From the NCBI GenBank assembly GCA_022410635.1, contig JAJVDF010000379.1, positions 124,001 through 188,000 of the forward strand: 64,000 nucleotides of DNA, written 5' to 3'. The position numbers and the translations under genes were made by a program. This DNA is from Tretioscincus oriximinensis (Eukaryota; Chordata; Lepidosauria; Squamata; Gymnophthalmidae). How positions within the stretch are numbered: the stretch's first letter is position 1; the number at the start of each line of letters is the position of its first letter. Shown one piece after another: positions 1 to 11,195 of this stretch. Under the pieces are notes generated by a model, which saw only the letters and a program-made list of their open reading frames with translations, made no database searches and had not been told where the DNA came from.

Positions 1-162
1 CCTAGAACAAATGAAAAAGCAGAGGATAAATACTGTATGTGGCTTAATGTCAAAAGACACACTTTTAATCAATAAAGTTATTGTTTGATCCTTATTTTTT
101 ATGACAGTGATATCCCAACTTTTTNAAAAATATATTATTTTTATTTTATTATCAGAATTTTG
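1..162. other. AT-rich unique sequence, no feature
   Basis: Nothing recognisable is seen here. The sequence is AT-rich with no reading frame, and the first repeat begins just downstream. Confidence 0.4.
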
Positions 163-940
163 TTAATTTATTAAGTTATTTGTTTATTTACATTTCTATC
201 CCACCCTATACCTGAAGGTCTCTGGATGATTAACAGTAAAAGCACAATACAAAATTGACGTCAAAAAAACAGTGTCAGGAAACGGGGAAGGGAAATCACA
301 AACCCAGAGATCAGGTTAAAGAGGTGCATCTTCTGTGTGGACCATAATAATGTTTAAAGCACCTTAAAGTCTGGGGGGCGACACTGNGAAGACCCTTCCC
401 TGGGTTCCCACACCCTGGTGGCACAAGTAGGAGGGCCTCTTTTGAAATCTTAAGTAAATCTTGATATTGTAGAAGACATTCTTCAGATATTTGAAGCCCA
501 TGTTATTTAGGGCCTTGTAAGTTACCTTGACCAGGTAGCTAATAGACAGCTAGTACAACTGTTTCAAAACTGATGTAACATGTGTCCAGCTAGTCATTCC
601 AGTTTTCAAGGACAGCCCCATTATAATAGTACCATCTGGAAATTACCAGATTGTCCCTACCCAGAACTGGCCATTACTGGTGAACTAGATGTAACTTAAA
701 GTATGACCACTCTCAAATTTAGCACCTGTCTGTTCCAAGGTATTTTAACTCCACTAAGCAGATTCTGGATGCTTAACACTCAGTACCTTTGCCTTGTCTG
801 GATTCAGCTTCAGTTTATTGCCCCCTATCCGGTTCATTACTGCCTCCAGTTATTTGTCAAGCATTTCAACCAGTTCTCTTTATTCAGATGGAACAGTGTG
901 AGTTGAGTGTTATCTGTATATTGATGATACTTCACTCTGA
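163..940 (-). repeat. L2 LINE fragment, antisense, 3' portion
   Basis: Read on the minus strand this is the 3' part of an L2 non-LTR retrotransposon. The left edge is the L2 tail in reverse: a TTTATTTACATTTCTATCCC stretch followed by CCCTATACCTGAAGGTCTC, the complement of the GGTATAGGG(C/T)GGGATATAAAT tail seen in the sense copy ending near 11190. Around 490-560 is the complement of the segment encoding the L2 C-terminal region (compare the ELHWLPI-type residues at 62.5 kb), and 790-880 matches the antisense of 10330-10420 in the sense copy. No reading frame survives. A MITE interrupts the element at 941-1090, and the L2 continues beyond it. Confidence 0.75.
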
Positions 941-1090
941 GGCTGCATCCACACATCACCTTTTTATTCCACTATAATTGGATATTCCACAATAAAGCAT
1001 TGTGTCAACTGGTTTATTCCAGAATATCCATGCTTTATTGTGGCATATCCAATTACAGTGGTATAGGTAAGTGATGTTTGGGTGCAGCCC
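941..1090. mobile_element. MITE with terminal inverted repeats, hAT-like, inserted in L2
   Basis: This 150-bp palindromic insert begins GGCTGCATCCACACATCACC and ends with the complementary GGTAAGTGATGTTTGGGTGC AGCC. Internally, CCACAATAAAGCAT and ATGCTTTATTGTGG are facing arms, and AATTGGATAT pairs with ATATCCAATT. The antisense L2 resumes on both sides. The GGCTGCATCCACAC terminus resembles termini of non-autonomous hAT elements in reptiles (family knowledge). I could not define a clean 8-bp target duplication, so the superfamily is tentative. It has no coding capacity and would depend on a transposase supplied elsewhere. Confidence 0.6.
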
Positions 1091-1490
1091 AGATCTCCTG
1101 GTGATCTCAATAACTTCTTATATATGTTGGAAGATAAGAAGGAAAGATCAAATTTGAAAGATTGGCAAGTGTTANGGCTTATACGAATTAAGTTTTGTGT
1201 TAACTGTTGCTATGTTTTTCTCATGTAAAATGGCAAATAAAGCAGTGGGATAAAAAAGATCAACTATAAGTGAGTTCCCAGAATGTTGAGAAGGAATCTC
1301 CCATGATCACTCCCTGGTGCTGGCTTTTGAGATAAGAGTGGAACCACTGTAGCACCTTGCACACCAACTCCTAAACTCCATAGCCTTTCCAGAAGAATAC
1401 CATGTTGCTGTGAGATCCATGGATTTATGGCAGGGTTTCATGGGAAAGAGTGGCAATTTCTTTGTTCGTGAGGCAGCTGGCAATGGCAGT
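1091..1490 (-). repeat. L2 LINE fragment, antisense, reverse-transcriptase portion
   Basis: This continues the L2 interrupted at 941. The plus-strand text AGATCTCCTGGTGATCTC and, near 1340-1410, GTGGAACCACTGTAGCAC and GAAGAATACCATG are complements of the L2 segment that encodes the reverse transcriptase fingers/palm region (leucine-rich 'GIxGTxLxWF' type). Stops and indels are frequent, so this is a dead copy. The 5' limit near 1490 is approximate. Confidence 0.6.
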
Positions 1491-4400
1491 GTAAGTATTT
1501 TTTTAGCATGATAAATGAAAAGGCAGCCCGGAGTCTTTTATGAAGCTGTTCAAGTTGGTAGTCAACACCAGATGTTGTAGTTGAGAATTCTATAGTTTAA
1601 CTTCATTGTTAACTGCTGCATATAACCAGAATGAAGCTACTTCCTTGGAGTACACACTCACGACAATGAGAGATACTGCATTGACTTATAGAGATGTTAG
1701 GTGATCCTGCCTCAAATTTTCCCTGCAAACTTCTAGGTTTCTCTGTTTTAAATAATCATTTAAGTTACATTGGCTGTTGTCAGTCGGTATGCTACTTTTT
1801 AAAGATTTTAATTAGGTATTTTATATTTAATTTATAGCAGACCTAGATAGTTCCAATTGGTTAGTTTCTTTGGTTTATGTCCTCCACTGCCTCTGTTGGA
1901 TACTCACAGTATGTAGGTAACTTTCATTAATGGTAATGGAGCATAAGCTTGTAAATTCATGTTATCAGCAGAAGAGTAGATTGCTTTTTATTTCATTTGT
2001 AGACAACTCTAAAAGTAATGGGCTGTGGAACTACTCTTATAAATCAGTCTCTTTTTAAAGTTAACAAAACAGTGATAAACTATTATTTCAGTATGATTTG
2101 TTCCAAAATTAAGAAAGTCCTACTGGAAGTGAAAACTCCCAAAATAACTGTATTTGAGTATCAGAGTATAAACCTTTTGTGTCCCAGCACAAATGGGAGG
2201 TTTACTAGCTTGTGCTTTAAATAGTAAAGTTAAATATATGTCTGTATTCTCAGACAGAAGAAGGCAACAAGCATATCAAAAAGCTAATCGATAAGTAACT
2301 ATACCCAGGACAGTGACTTGAGGCAAAAGGAATTGATTTGGTAAATAGCAATCTTTTCTCTAAAGCTAAACTCTGTGGGATTTTTAGAAAGGAATTACAA
2401 AAGACAGTAATGTGGGCTGTAATCAGTGTCTTGGTCAAAGCACTGTAAACAGAAGGAAATTAAGATGCTGTCATTTAAAAGAAAATGGTGATTTACAAGT
2501 TGCTGAAATTATTTTCCACGGGCCGAACAGGGTAAATGATTTTCCCCTCCTTCCTTTAAACAATAAAGTGCAGTAGTTTAATAGCTTGAGATTTTGTTGT
2601 GGAAATTGAAGTTGAGCTAAAGTTCTAGGCATTCTGTGGACTCTGAAATTAAAGCCTTATCCCACATTGGTCCTACTATAAAATAGATCCTGCAATAGGA
2701 AACTGCTGTTCACATGCTATTGCAGAACATGACACATCCCTGGAGAATTTTCTGGCTGTTTGCCTTATTGATCACAAACTGAGGCTATATAGTTAAATCT
2801 CTACTATTAATAAAATGTGCTTCAAAGAGTTCAACATTCCAAGGTCTGGCAACCAATGACAGGGCTCGGACTTTTGGTACAGCCATCCCCCAACATGGCT
2901 GAGAGGGCAGCCTCTGGTGCTCAGCCCAAATCCACTGCTGCTGCAGTTGNCAACAACACCGCGGAGGTGGGGCGCCTGCTACCACTACCACCACCTCCCG
3001 CCTCTTCTCCTTGCTTTCCCAAGTGTGCTTTTTTGTGGGCTTTCCACTAGTAGTAAATAAAAAATCTCTGAGGTGGCACAGAGACAGTTTATGGTGNTTT
3101 ACAACTGGGATTGTTCCTCATGCCAGCCTGTCCTTCTTCTGGTATCAATCCTAGCCTGGAAAAGATGGATTATAGACAAAATGGGAGAGTGAGTGAGTCT
3201 GAAATGCTTTTGAGTTGCTTTCTTTGCTACATTCTTTGCAACCTGAATGTACTTTCTGGTGTGACAGTTAATCAGGCTGATGGAGGTGGTACCATTCCTC
3301 ACTGTGTGTGAGAGATTTAGACTGCCTCCAGACGCTTCTTATTTAATCTGCTATATTTGAATATTCTGGAATATGAATAAAGTATTTTATTACTAATAGG
3401 TAGTATTTCTGAGGTGCATATGGGAAAATTGGTATGAATGTGAATATGGCCTCAGTTGGCATTAGGTTCAAGTTAAAATACCCAAAGATTAGAAGAAAGG
3501 CTCATTTAATAACCAGGCTGTCTCTTATCTCACTCCCTGTTGTTCCCATCCANCTTCCCCTCCTTTTTTGACCTCTCTGTTCCCTTCCTTCTCCTTACAA
3601 GGAAGAATGAAAGAAGACAGTAGGGATTGCCTCTTCCTGGTGCATGTTATTGACAGTGGTGTGGCTCTTGAAACCACCACTTTCTGCCCTTTAATAAGAG
3701 TAGAAAAGAAGAAATTTTAGCAAATTCAGCTTCTAGTCCTGTCACCTTCTGCCAAAATATCATCTTTTCTGTATACATTAATGTTGCAGTTCTCCCATCT
3801 GGTTTTTTCAATGGCAACCTTATTATTCTGCTCTGTTTACTGCTTACTGCTGTCCCTCAGAGCCCATAAGCACCAGCCATCATTGCAAAGAACAGACAAT
3901 ACAGATGTGTTTTCCCAGGGTAAGTATAGTAAGCATGTGCTAAGGAAAAGACACAGACATGTGGGTGTGTAGTTTTCCAGATAGATATAAAATTGGGTTA
4001 CTGTTATCTGTTTCTGAGAGAACATCAGGGATCATGCCTAAGATCTATGGCTTTACAGCTGAATACCAATAAATATATAGGAAAATAATAGTGAAAGTGT
4101 TAAGAGACTCTGGTTGATTATTTCTTTAATTCCCTTGTATGGGGAGAAAGTTCAATTGCAACACTTATTTGAATAAGCAATGGATGCTTATAGTCATGTC
4201 CACGAGAATACAAACTTTTCTCCTTTAAAAAAAATGTGTTCAACCTTTGCTTTCCAGCTAAGACTTGCTTGTCAAGTAGCTGGGGGTTGCAAACTCAGCT
4301 GGAACAAGTTACAAGACAAGCTGTCGGGTAACAATTGTTGCGTGCTGAAGTTCAAATGAAAGAAGGCATCTTCTGGTTCACCAGTGTTGAATGAAAGCTG

Positions 4401-4639
4401 CCAGGAAGGCTCTGTCAGTGGTATTTTTGACATTTGCATTTATTGTTCCTTTTGGAACATAGCACCCTAGGATAACCCTTTTAAGAGATGCAGTACTGAT
4501 GGCTGAAGGAATATGAAACCATCATGAGGAATGGGACAGATGGGAAGAAAAACAATTCTGGTTGTAAATTTAGTTATTATTTTTTTAAAAAGCTGTGGTA
4601 TCTTGTTGTTTCAGTAAAATTAGTAATAATCAAACTATC
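1491..4639. other. Non-coding interval without recognised genes
   Basis: This 3.1-kb stretch is AT-rich and I recognise no gene or repeat family in it. A short GC-rich patch lies at about 2864-3010, with CCGCGG near 2958, alternating Ala/Pro-rich frames and (CCA)n-like triplets near 2980-3000. It has no splice-bounded reading frame or homology I can name. A weak MITE-like patch near 3320-3450 (GCCTCCAGACG ... ATATGGCCTC) was not convincing. Confidence 0.35.
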
Positions 4640-5270
4640 ACTTTTTAAAACTCAGATTTTTTAAAAAAAAATTAATTGGATTTTTGACAATTGTAAGTAT
4701 ACATATGCTGCATTTAAGATACATTCATTACCTTAATATTCCCCAAAGTCCCTTCCCCTCTTGTTCCTCCCTCCCTCCCGTAGGTGGTTAGGCATTTCTA
4801 TATATGAGGGTAATAAACCTTATTGTATAATATTACTTTCTACAAATCAGCTTACATTGTATATATCAACATCAGGCTGTATTTTTTTGAAGCTTGTATA
4901 ATTTTTGCTGTAAATAGCTGTTTATTCGTGCCCATATATTTTTTATTTCCCTCATTTTATTTCTATAATTTGTATAATTAATCTTATAAGTACTTATATC
5001 AACCCTCATCTTGTCTGTGATGTAGTCATACCATATTTGTAGATTCCTTTTCGTAAGGTCTTTCCACCCTCTTAGGAAAGTTAATTGTGCGCATGATAGG
5101 AGATCTTCTGTGTTTTTCTTGTTTGTATTTCCCTGTATATTATTTAGATCTCCTGTTATCGTAATCATTTTATTGGTTAATGTTATGTTAGTTTGTAGCA
5201 TAATATTAATTTGTTTTTTAATCTCCATCCAAGATTTTTAATAACTGTGGAATTGGTCCAGTTTTACTAA
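4640..5270 (-). repeat. L1 LINE 3' end, antisense, decayed
   Basis: The minus strand of 4872-5228 keeps a 118-residue open frame. Its middle (about residues 55-105) has the spacing of the L1 ORF2 C-terminus: a Gly-Trp-Lys start, a Tyr-Asp-Tyr helix, Lys-Met-Arg, then an Ile-Trp-Ala-Arg-Ile end equivalent to the 'W.PF..Y' terminus of vertebrate L1 ORF2. AT-rich sequence to the left (4640-4870) would be the 3' UTR. The call rests on weak residue spacing, not strong identity. It is a 5'-truncated, inactive copy. Confidence 0.45.
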
Positions 5271-5397
5271 AAACTTGGAATTTCAACCTATCCTGTTTTA
5301 TTCACTAGCATTTTTAGTCTTTGTACAATAAGTATTTCAAATTAATTGTTTCTACTGGTTTCCATTTTTTAAGTAAAGGATTAAATAAAGTCTCTTC

Positions 5398-5541
5398 CGC
5401 TAGTTTTGTGTAGTGGTTAGAATATCAAACACTTATTTGGAAGTCTCCAAGTTCAATTATGAATTGCTCCACAAAAGCCAGCTGGGTGATCTTAGTCTAA
5501 TCACAGTTTTTCAGAACTGTCTCAGCTGCACCTACTTCACA
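5398..5541 (+). repeat. SINE-1 (tRNA-derived), 5' part, split by MITE
   Basis: The head GTGTAGTGGTTAGAATATCA is a tRNA-like A-box region, followed by a degraded B-box region near 5450 and the body motif GCCAGCTGGGTGATCTTAG, TCACAG, then TCAGCTGCACCTACTTCACA. The same body recurs at 32.8, 53.0, 61.0 and, antisense, 62.1 kb, which defines the family used here as SINE-1. It breaks exactly at 5541, where a hAT MITE is inserted, and resumes at 5725. Confidence 0.75.
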
Positions 5542-5724
5542 TAGGGTTGCCATATTTTGACAGCCCAAAACTGGGATGGGGTGGTAAGACAGGCAGAACA
5601 GTGTTGCTCATGCTGCAGCTGTCAGCCCTGACAGCTCCTTTGCCTTAAAATCCCAGATTTTAAGAAAATCTGGGATCTTCTCTTAAAACCCAGAGGGGAC
5701 TTTCCAGTACGTATGGCAGCCCTA
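5542..5724. mobile_element. hAT-type MITE, 183 bp, with 8-bp target duplication
   Basis: The terminal inverted repeats are TAGGGTTGCCATA at the left and TATGGCAGCCCTA at the right (12 of 13 pair). The flanks are ACTTCACA (5534-5541) and ACTTCGCA (5725-5732), an 8-bp target duplication with one mismatch, the hallmark length for hAT transposition. The target is the SINE-1 motif ACTTCRCAAGGT that is intact in other copies. A perfect 12-bp hairpin (5650-5661 with 5665-5676, loop AAG) lies inside. There is no coding capacity. Confidence 0.85.
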
Positions 5725-5850
5725 ACTTCGCAAGGTATCTGTTGTAAACAGAAGGTTATGTAAGCTGATTTGATTCCTTTCAGGCTGAGAAAAGCGGGGT
5801 ATAAAAACCGTCTCTTCTGCTTCTAAAGCAATATTCATTTTATAGACTTA
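5725..5850 (+). repeat. SINE-1 (tRNA-derived), 3' part
   Basis: This resumes the SINE interrupted at 5541 with the duplicated target, then GGTATCTGTTGTAAACAGAA and the 3' end GCTGAGAAAAGCGGGGTATA followed by AAAACC and a TCTTCTGCTTCT tail. The same ending occurs at 32985-33020 and 61130-61180. Confidence 0.7.
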
Positions 5851-7354
5851 AAAAGGTTTTGTTTTAAAGGAGATGCGNATAAGATTTTATCTTCTAGAAA
5901 ACAGATGACTTTACTTTATTTGGCTATTCCAGAGTAAGAAAGTCCAGAGAGGGCTTTGTTCTTGAATATTCAAATGTAGGACTATTGCCTCTTCCATATG
6001 GAATCCTCAGAACCTGGTATTTGCAAAAGTTTTCATTACAGTATACCAGAAAGAAAATAGGGGAAGCTGGCATTATTAAAGGATTTCAACTAACCTTTAG
6101 CTGGATTGCTTTAGAACTGACATCTAGATATTGTGTTAAAGATTGTATTATTATGATTTTCACAGTTTATTCAGAAACGATATTGTATAACAGTTGAAAC
6201 TTGTAAATGTCAAATCAGTCTCCAGTCTGAATCTTGTTTCTGTTTTGAGCTTTCATGGGGTGACAGTTTTCAGGTTGTGATATGAGGGTTCCCATCCATC
6301 CACCAAATCATTAGATTTCTTTCCCAGCACCATGATATTTCCCCATGAATCCTGCCTTCTCAGGTTAGAGTATTGGAGTTTCAGTTTCAGGGTGAGTTTT
6401 TTCCCCATCCTTATCTCGCCCTATACTTTTCTGTAGATACTTCCCCAGATTTTGTAGAAGCCTCCCTCTGGACGTTCACTAGGTGCCTATGTTTTTGATG
6501 AAAGGTTAAGGATACCAGAAGATGGCCACTGTATCCAAGTCACATTCTGCCCGAAGGCCATCTCAGCTTGCCCTCTGGCTTGGTTACTGTTTTGCCACTA
6601 TTTAGTAACCATGGAGCAGGAAGACAAAAAAATTGGTTCAGGTTTTCCATATTTAATACTGGCGTTCTTACAGCAATGCCATATTCTTCTTTTGGCTGGG
6701 GACTGATTTAAGTTACTAGTAGGAGTGGAGTATTTGCACTGCTGATAGAATGGCTTGTCACCAATAATTTAAACCATTCTTAAACTTATCTTGTATTGAC
6801 TGCATTTATGCAGTCTGCAATAATTCTCTTCTTATGAAATCACTCCTCCAGAAACTGAAAGATTCCAGGATTTTCAGTATTTAAATATTCTTGTCATGAC
6901 ACCTGTACACATGTGTAGCATGCATGAGACTTGTGTTGTTTGTACTTCCAGTTCTCTGGGAAATGAGTAGGAGTGCTCTAATGCCCAGGATGCAAATGGT
7001 GGGGAATGCTCTTCCTGCTTTCAGGATGGAATAGTTCCTAGAAATAGTTCCATTAATNCAAGTACAAAAAGGCCCCAGTCCTAGCAAATCAACTGATAAC
7101 CTCTAATTATCAGTTGATCCAAAGTACAAATAGCAACACTCAATGAACCAAGGTTTCCTGTCAGCAACCTTTACTTAAATCTTCCCAGAGACATTTTCTT
7201 GAAAATTACTCTCTCATTGCAATTCTGAATTGTGAAGTAGAATGCTTGCCAAGCTTCATTACATTTTATACCATAGTTAAAATTTAAACAAGCTTATTTT
7301 CAGCATTTTTGCTTTACTGTGGTCTGGTGGTTAGAACAGAAGAAGGTCACATTT
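5851..7354. other. Non-coding interval without recognised genes
   Basis: No gene or confident repeat is seen. Near 6460-6490 the text CCTCTGGACGTTCACTAGGTGCCTA resembles 33835-33860 (GAGGTTCACCAGATGCCTAC), which suggests one old, unassigned dispersed repeat shared by both places. Confidence 0.3.
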
Positions 7355-7650
7355 ATATATTTATATTCTGCCCTGTGTACCCAAAGGTCTTAGGGCAAAT
7401 CACATAAAAATAATAAAACTGATTAAAATAGAGCAGTCTAAAAATACAACAGAGCCTTCAAGGAGCGGGGAATATTTGTCTGAGCCAAATGCGTCTTCAC
7501 CAGGCATCTGAATNTGTATAGAAAAGGTGCCTCAAAGNGGGAGAAAATTCCACAACTTGGGGGCAATCATAGAAAAGGCCCATGTCCACACACCCTTGAT
7601 AAGTGAAGGAGGTGGGAATATTAGGAGACCCTCTTAAGGTGCCAGCAGGT
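7355..7650 (-). repeat. L2 LINE 3' UTR, antisense
   Basis: TTTATATTCTGCCCTGTGTA then CCCAAAGGTCTTAGGGC is the reversed L2 tail. The following CCAAATGCGTCTTCACCAGG is shared with another antisense copy at 21460-21480. A CR1 end interrupts it at about 7651. Confidence 0.65.
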
Positions 7651-7845
7651 ACGTAAGAACATTTGAAGAGCCCTGCTGAATCAGGCTGGAGACCATTTAG
7701 TCCAGCATTCTGTCTCACACAATGTCCCACCAATTGCTTCTGGGCAGTCTGGAACAGAAAAAGGCAAAATCTTCAACTGTTTTTGACACCCTGCAAATGG
7801 CATACTGCTTGTCATGCCATCTTGAAGGCTGCTAGTTAATAGATA
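7651..7845 (-). repeat. CR1-type LINE 3' end, antisense, inserted in L2
   Basis: GTAAGAACATTTGAAGAGCC, then CTGAATCAGGCTGGAGACCA and GTCCAGCATTCTGTCTCACA, is the reversed 3' end of the CR1 family that is intact at 30060-30180 and 40063 onward. CCTGCAAATGGCATACTG matches the inner part of the same 3' UTR. It is strongly diverged. L2 text lies on both sides, so CR1 landed in an existing L2. Confidence 0.65.
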
Positions 7846-7960
7846 CTATNGGAGGGGGTGACTTCAAATATTTGTGGCCCAAGGGCATTGTAAGCTAATG
7901 TTAGTACCTTGAATTGGGCTCTGTAGTAGAATACATTAGTACTAATGGGCCCATTAGTGG
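7846..7960 (-). repeat. L2 LINE fragment, antisense, continues past CR1
   Basis: The minus strand encodes a Tyr-Arg-Ala-Gln-Phe-Lys-Val-Leu-Thr-Leu segment, characteristic of the L2 ORF C-terminus and also found in the sense copy at 10760-10800. GTGGCCCAAGGGCATTGTAA is the matching antisense text. The limits are approximate. Confidence 0.6.
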
Positions 7961-8969
7961 AATATGCCATATTTTGGTGAGAGTGGGTAAGAAACAGCAT
8001 ATTACAGGGAAGAATAGTGATTTTTAATATTGCACCTAACAAATATTTCTCTTTCATGAGTGGAATGCTGGCTGCTAAAGCAGAAAATAGTTTCATATGT
8101 ATTATTTGAGTCATTGTTAAATAACATAGGTATATGTACAGTTATGGCCACATGCATAGACAGCCTTTCATTTATAAAAAACTGAGTTATAACTATTTGT
8201 AAACTAGATTGTATCAAGAAGGTTGATTCAATTGTAAGTCAGTTATACATGGCATAATAAGAACTATAGCTAATGGGAAAATGTGAAGATTTCTTCCAAA
8301 TTAAAGTAGATATAGGTTTATGATACTGCTCTTTTTGGTTGTTCTCTGTATTCTTGGAACTGCATAAAAGGAAGGCTCTGAGGTTGCATCTGCATATAGT
8401 AAAAACCAGCTTATAATAAAATTAGAGACAGTAGCATTTGAATGCTAGTGTTTTCTTTCCACCTCTAATCCACATTAAAGTCCAGAGAATCTGTTTGGAA
8501 GTGCATTTCCTAGCTTCTAATGTAGCTAACATATCAATGCATATTTTATTTTATTTATGCAATGAAATCTAGTCAGCATAAATCATGATAAACTGGCAAT
8601 CTGAAATATATATTTTGAATTTCTTTGTCATTGATCACTAAATGATAATGTGATGACTTTTATATATGAAATACTCATTGTCCTAAGTAACCCCATTCTT
8701 AAAAACAACCTCAGGAATTTATATGCAGAAGATTCTGCAATGCCTTTTTCTAAAGAAGAGCTGATCAGTGTATCAGAATTGCAGTCTGGAATCTAATTTT
8801 CATATAGAAAAATATTAATTTATATGTTGGCTGTGTGATTATTTCTCTGGTATTGAAAGTTTGAATGCATTAATAAGATTTTCAGAGATTTTAAAAACAA
8901 TTTTTAGTTGCACCCTGCACAATTCTTTTCACTTAATGGACTCATAAGTTTAATTGTTCTTAAATATGT
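7961..8969. other. Non-coding interval without recognised genes
   Basis: AT-rich sequence with no recognised gene. A weak MITE-terminus-like string, GAGGTTGCATCTGCATA, occurs at 8383-8399 but no matching opposite end was found. Confidence 0.3.
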
Positions 8970-11195
8970 TACCAGCCCAACTCACAGACCAAGACATACT
9001 CTCAATCTGGTTTTTCTACAGAGCGAACTGGTGACAACCTNTTAATAGAAGGGGCTGGCAGTAAGTCCATTGTCATGGACAGATCATTCCCTGGGAAGAT
9101 TTGGACTTGCAATGATGGCTCCCCGCTGCAAGAATGAGAGACTCATTCAGATGTTTCAGCCCCAGAGACTTATGGAATCTAAGCGATTCCAGAATGCTCT
9201 GGGGGATTTTCTGGTTGACATGGATGGTACTCCTGTTGAGGCTCTGGTTTCTCATTGGAATCAAGAGATGACCAGGGCTATCGACATGATCACTCCCAAG
9301 TTTCCTCAGCATATCTGTGGAGCCCATAAAGCACCCTGGTATTCTGGGGAGTTAAGGGCAATGAAACAGGAGGACCAAACACAGGTTAGGACACATTATC
9401 ATGTGGCAGTGGTGGCAGTGAAAATAAATTATTTCTCTGCCATTATTGGGTCCTTGAGTAGCCGTCCAGCAGAGCTCCTCCGAGTAGTGAATGGCCTGAT
9501 AATATCTAGATTGGGAGAGCAAGGACAAAGGCTGCCCAATACCTGCTGTGAAAAATTTGCAAGGCACAAGTTGCTCAGATTCATGGGGGACTGGATGCTG
9601 CACTTGTGAATGGCCCAGAAGAAGTGTACAGAGAACAGTCTGGTCCATTTCTCTTGGATCAATTTCAGTTATTGTGGCTTGATGATGTGGACAAACTGCT
9701 TGTTGGGGTTCGGCCAACTTTGTGCCCTCTGGATCCTTGTTCTTCCTGGCTGATAAAAGTCAGCCAGCAGAGTATGACTGGGTGGGTCCAGGGGGTAGTG
9801 AATGGTTCTTTGAGGGATGCAGTGGCCCTACCAGCAAGAAGCCTTCCCTTGACCCAGGAGAGTTAAACAACTACCCCCCAGTGGCCAACATACCCTTCTA
9901 GGGCAAGGTACTAGAGAGGGCCATAGCTCTTCAACTGCAGGCATGCTTGGAAAAAACAGATTTTCTAGACTCATTTCAATCTGGCTTCAGGCCTGGTCAT
10001 GGCACAGAAACCACCTAGTTACCCTGGTTAATGACCTGTTCTGGGAGAGGGATGGGGACAATGTGACCCTGTTGGTTCTCTTGGAGAGGTTAAGAGTTTT
10101 AGGAGTTGGTGGCACAACATAGTGGTTGTTCCGCTCCTACCTTCAAGGCTATTTCCAGAGAGTGGTGGTATTGGGGAAACTTGCTCAACATCTGGAAGCT
10201 CACTTGTGNAGTTCCTCAGGGGTTTACCCTCTCCCCAATGCTGCTCAANGTCTATATGAAGCCATTGGGAGAGAACATCAAAACATTTGGAGTGAATTGT
10301 CATCAATATGTAGATAACGCTCACCTGAATCAGGAGAAGTGGTTGAAGTGCTTGACAGGTCCCTGAAGGCAGTAATGGGCTGGATGAGGGCCAGTGAATC
10401 CAGACCAGATGAAGGTGTTGTTTGTTGGAGCATCCTGGGTTTGTCNAGTTGGGAGGCACCCTGTTCTTGATGGGGTAGAATTGCCCTACAAGGGATGCAT
10501 GTGAAATCTGGGGGTACTTGGTGCTGACACTTGAAAATCAGGTGGAGGCGGTGTCCAGGAGTGCCTACTTCCAATTATGTCTGGTTTGTTTTTCTGAAAA
10601 GGGATGATTTAGCCACAGTAATCTATGCTTTGGTAACTGGAGCTGCCCTTGAAAATGGTTCATTTAGCTGGTGCAAAATGTGGCAGCTAAACTACTGACA
10701 ACTGGCTGGACACTCATCACGCTGGTCTTGAAAGAGCTGCATGAGCTGCCAATCTGCTACCAAGCCCAATTCAAGATGTTAACTTTAACTTATAAGGTCC
10801 TAAATAACTTGGGCCCCAAATATCTAAAGGAATGCCGTCCTCCATCTCAACCTGCCCGTGCCTTAAGATCTGCAAAGGAGGCTCTCCTGACTGTACTACC
10901 CCTCTCAACAGCAAATTGAGTGGGAGCCTGGTATAGAGCCTTCTTGGTGGTTGCTCCCAGTCTATAGAACAATCTCCCCCTCAAGGTACATCAGTCATCA
11001 TCGTTGTATTTATTTAGAAGGTCTTTGATGATGTACCTCTGTAACCTGGCCTTTGGTTGAAGAAATGTTGTTTCTCTTCCAACTTTTAGATTCTGTTTTA
11101 TACTGTTTTTAATGCCAATTTTGTATTGTTGTTTTTACTCTTGGTCGCCCTGAGACCTTAGGGTATAGGGCAGGGAATAAATATAAATAAAATTG
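8970..11195 (+). repeat. L2 LINE, sense, 5'-truncated and decayed
   Basis: This is the longest L2 of the window. Frames 9070-9609 and 9606-9866 encode the segment between endonuclease and reverse transcriptase, including His-Lys-Ala-Pro-Trp-Tyr-Ser-Gly-Glu-Leu-Arg (L2 'APWFTEELR') and Ser-Arg-Pro-Ala-Glu-Leu-Leu-Arg-Val-Val. Reverse-transcriptase remnants follow near 9870-10330 (the 'PVANIPF', 'SGFRPGHGTE' and 'PLGE' regions), then the C-terminal ELHELPICYQAQFKMLTLTY at about 10730-10795. The 3' end is CCCTGAGACCTTAGGGTATA followed by GGGCAGGGAATAAATATAAA. Several frameshifts and stops break the protein, and the endonuclease N-terminus is missing. The copy is inactive. Confidence 0.85.

Noticed and set aside
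3320..3450. MITE-like patch
   Set aside because: A GCCTCCAGACG start and an ATATGGCCTC end could pair loosely, but no arms or target duplication could be aligned.
9070..9866. Frames of 179 and 86 codons as host genes
   Set aside because: Their residues follow the L2 ORF. They are decayed retrotransposon coding sequence.
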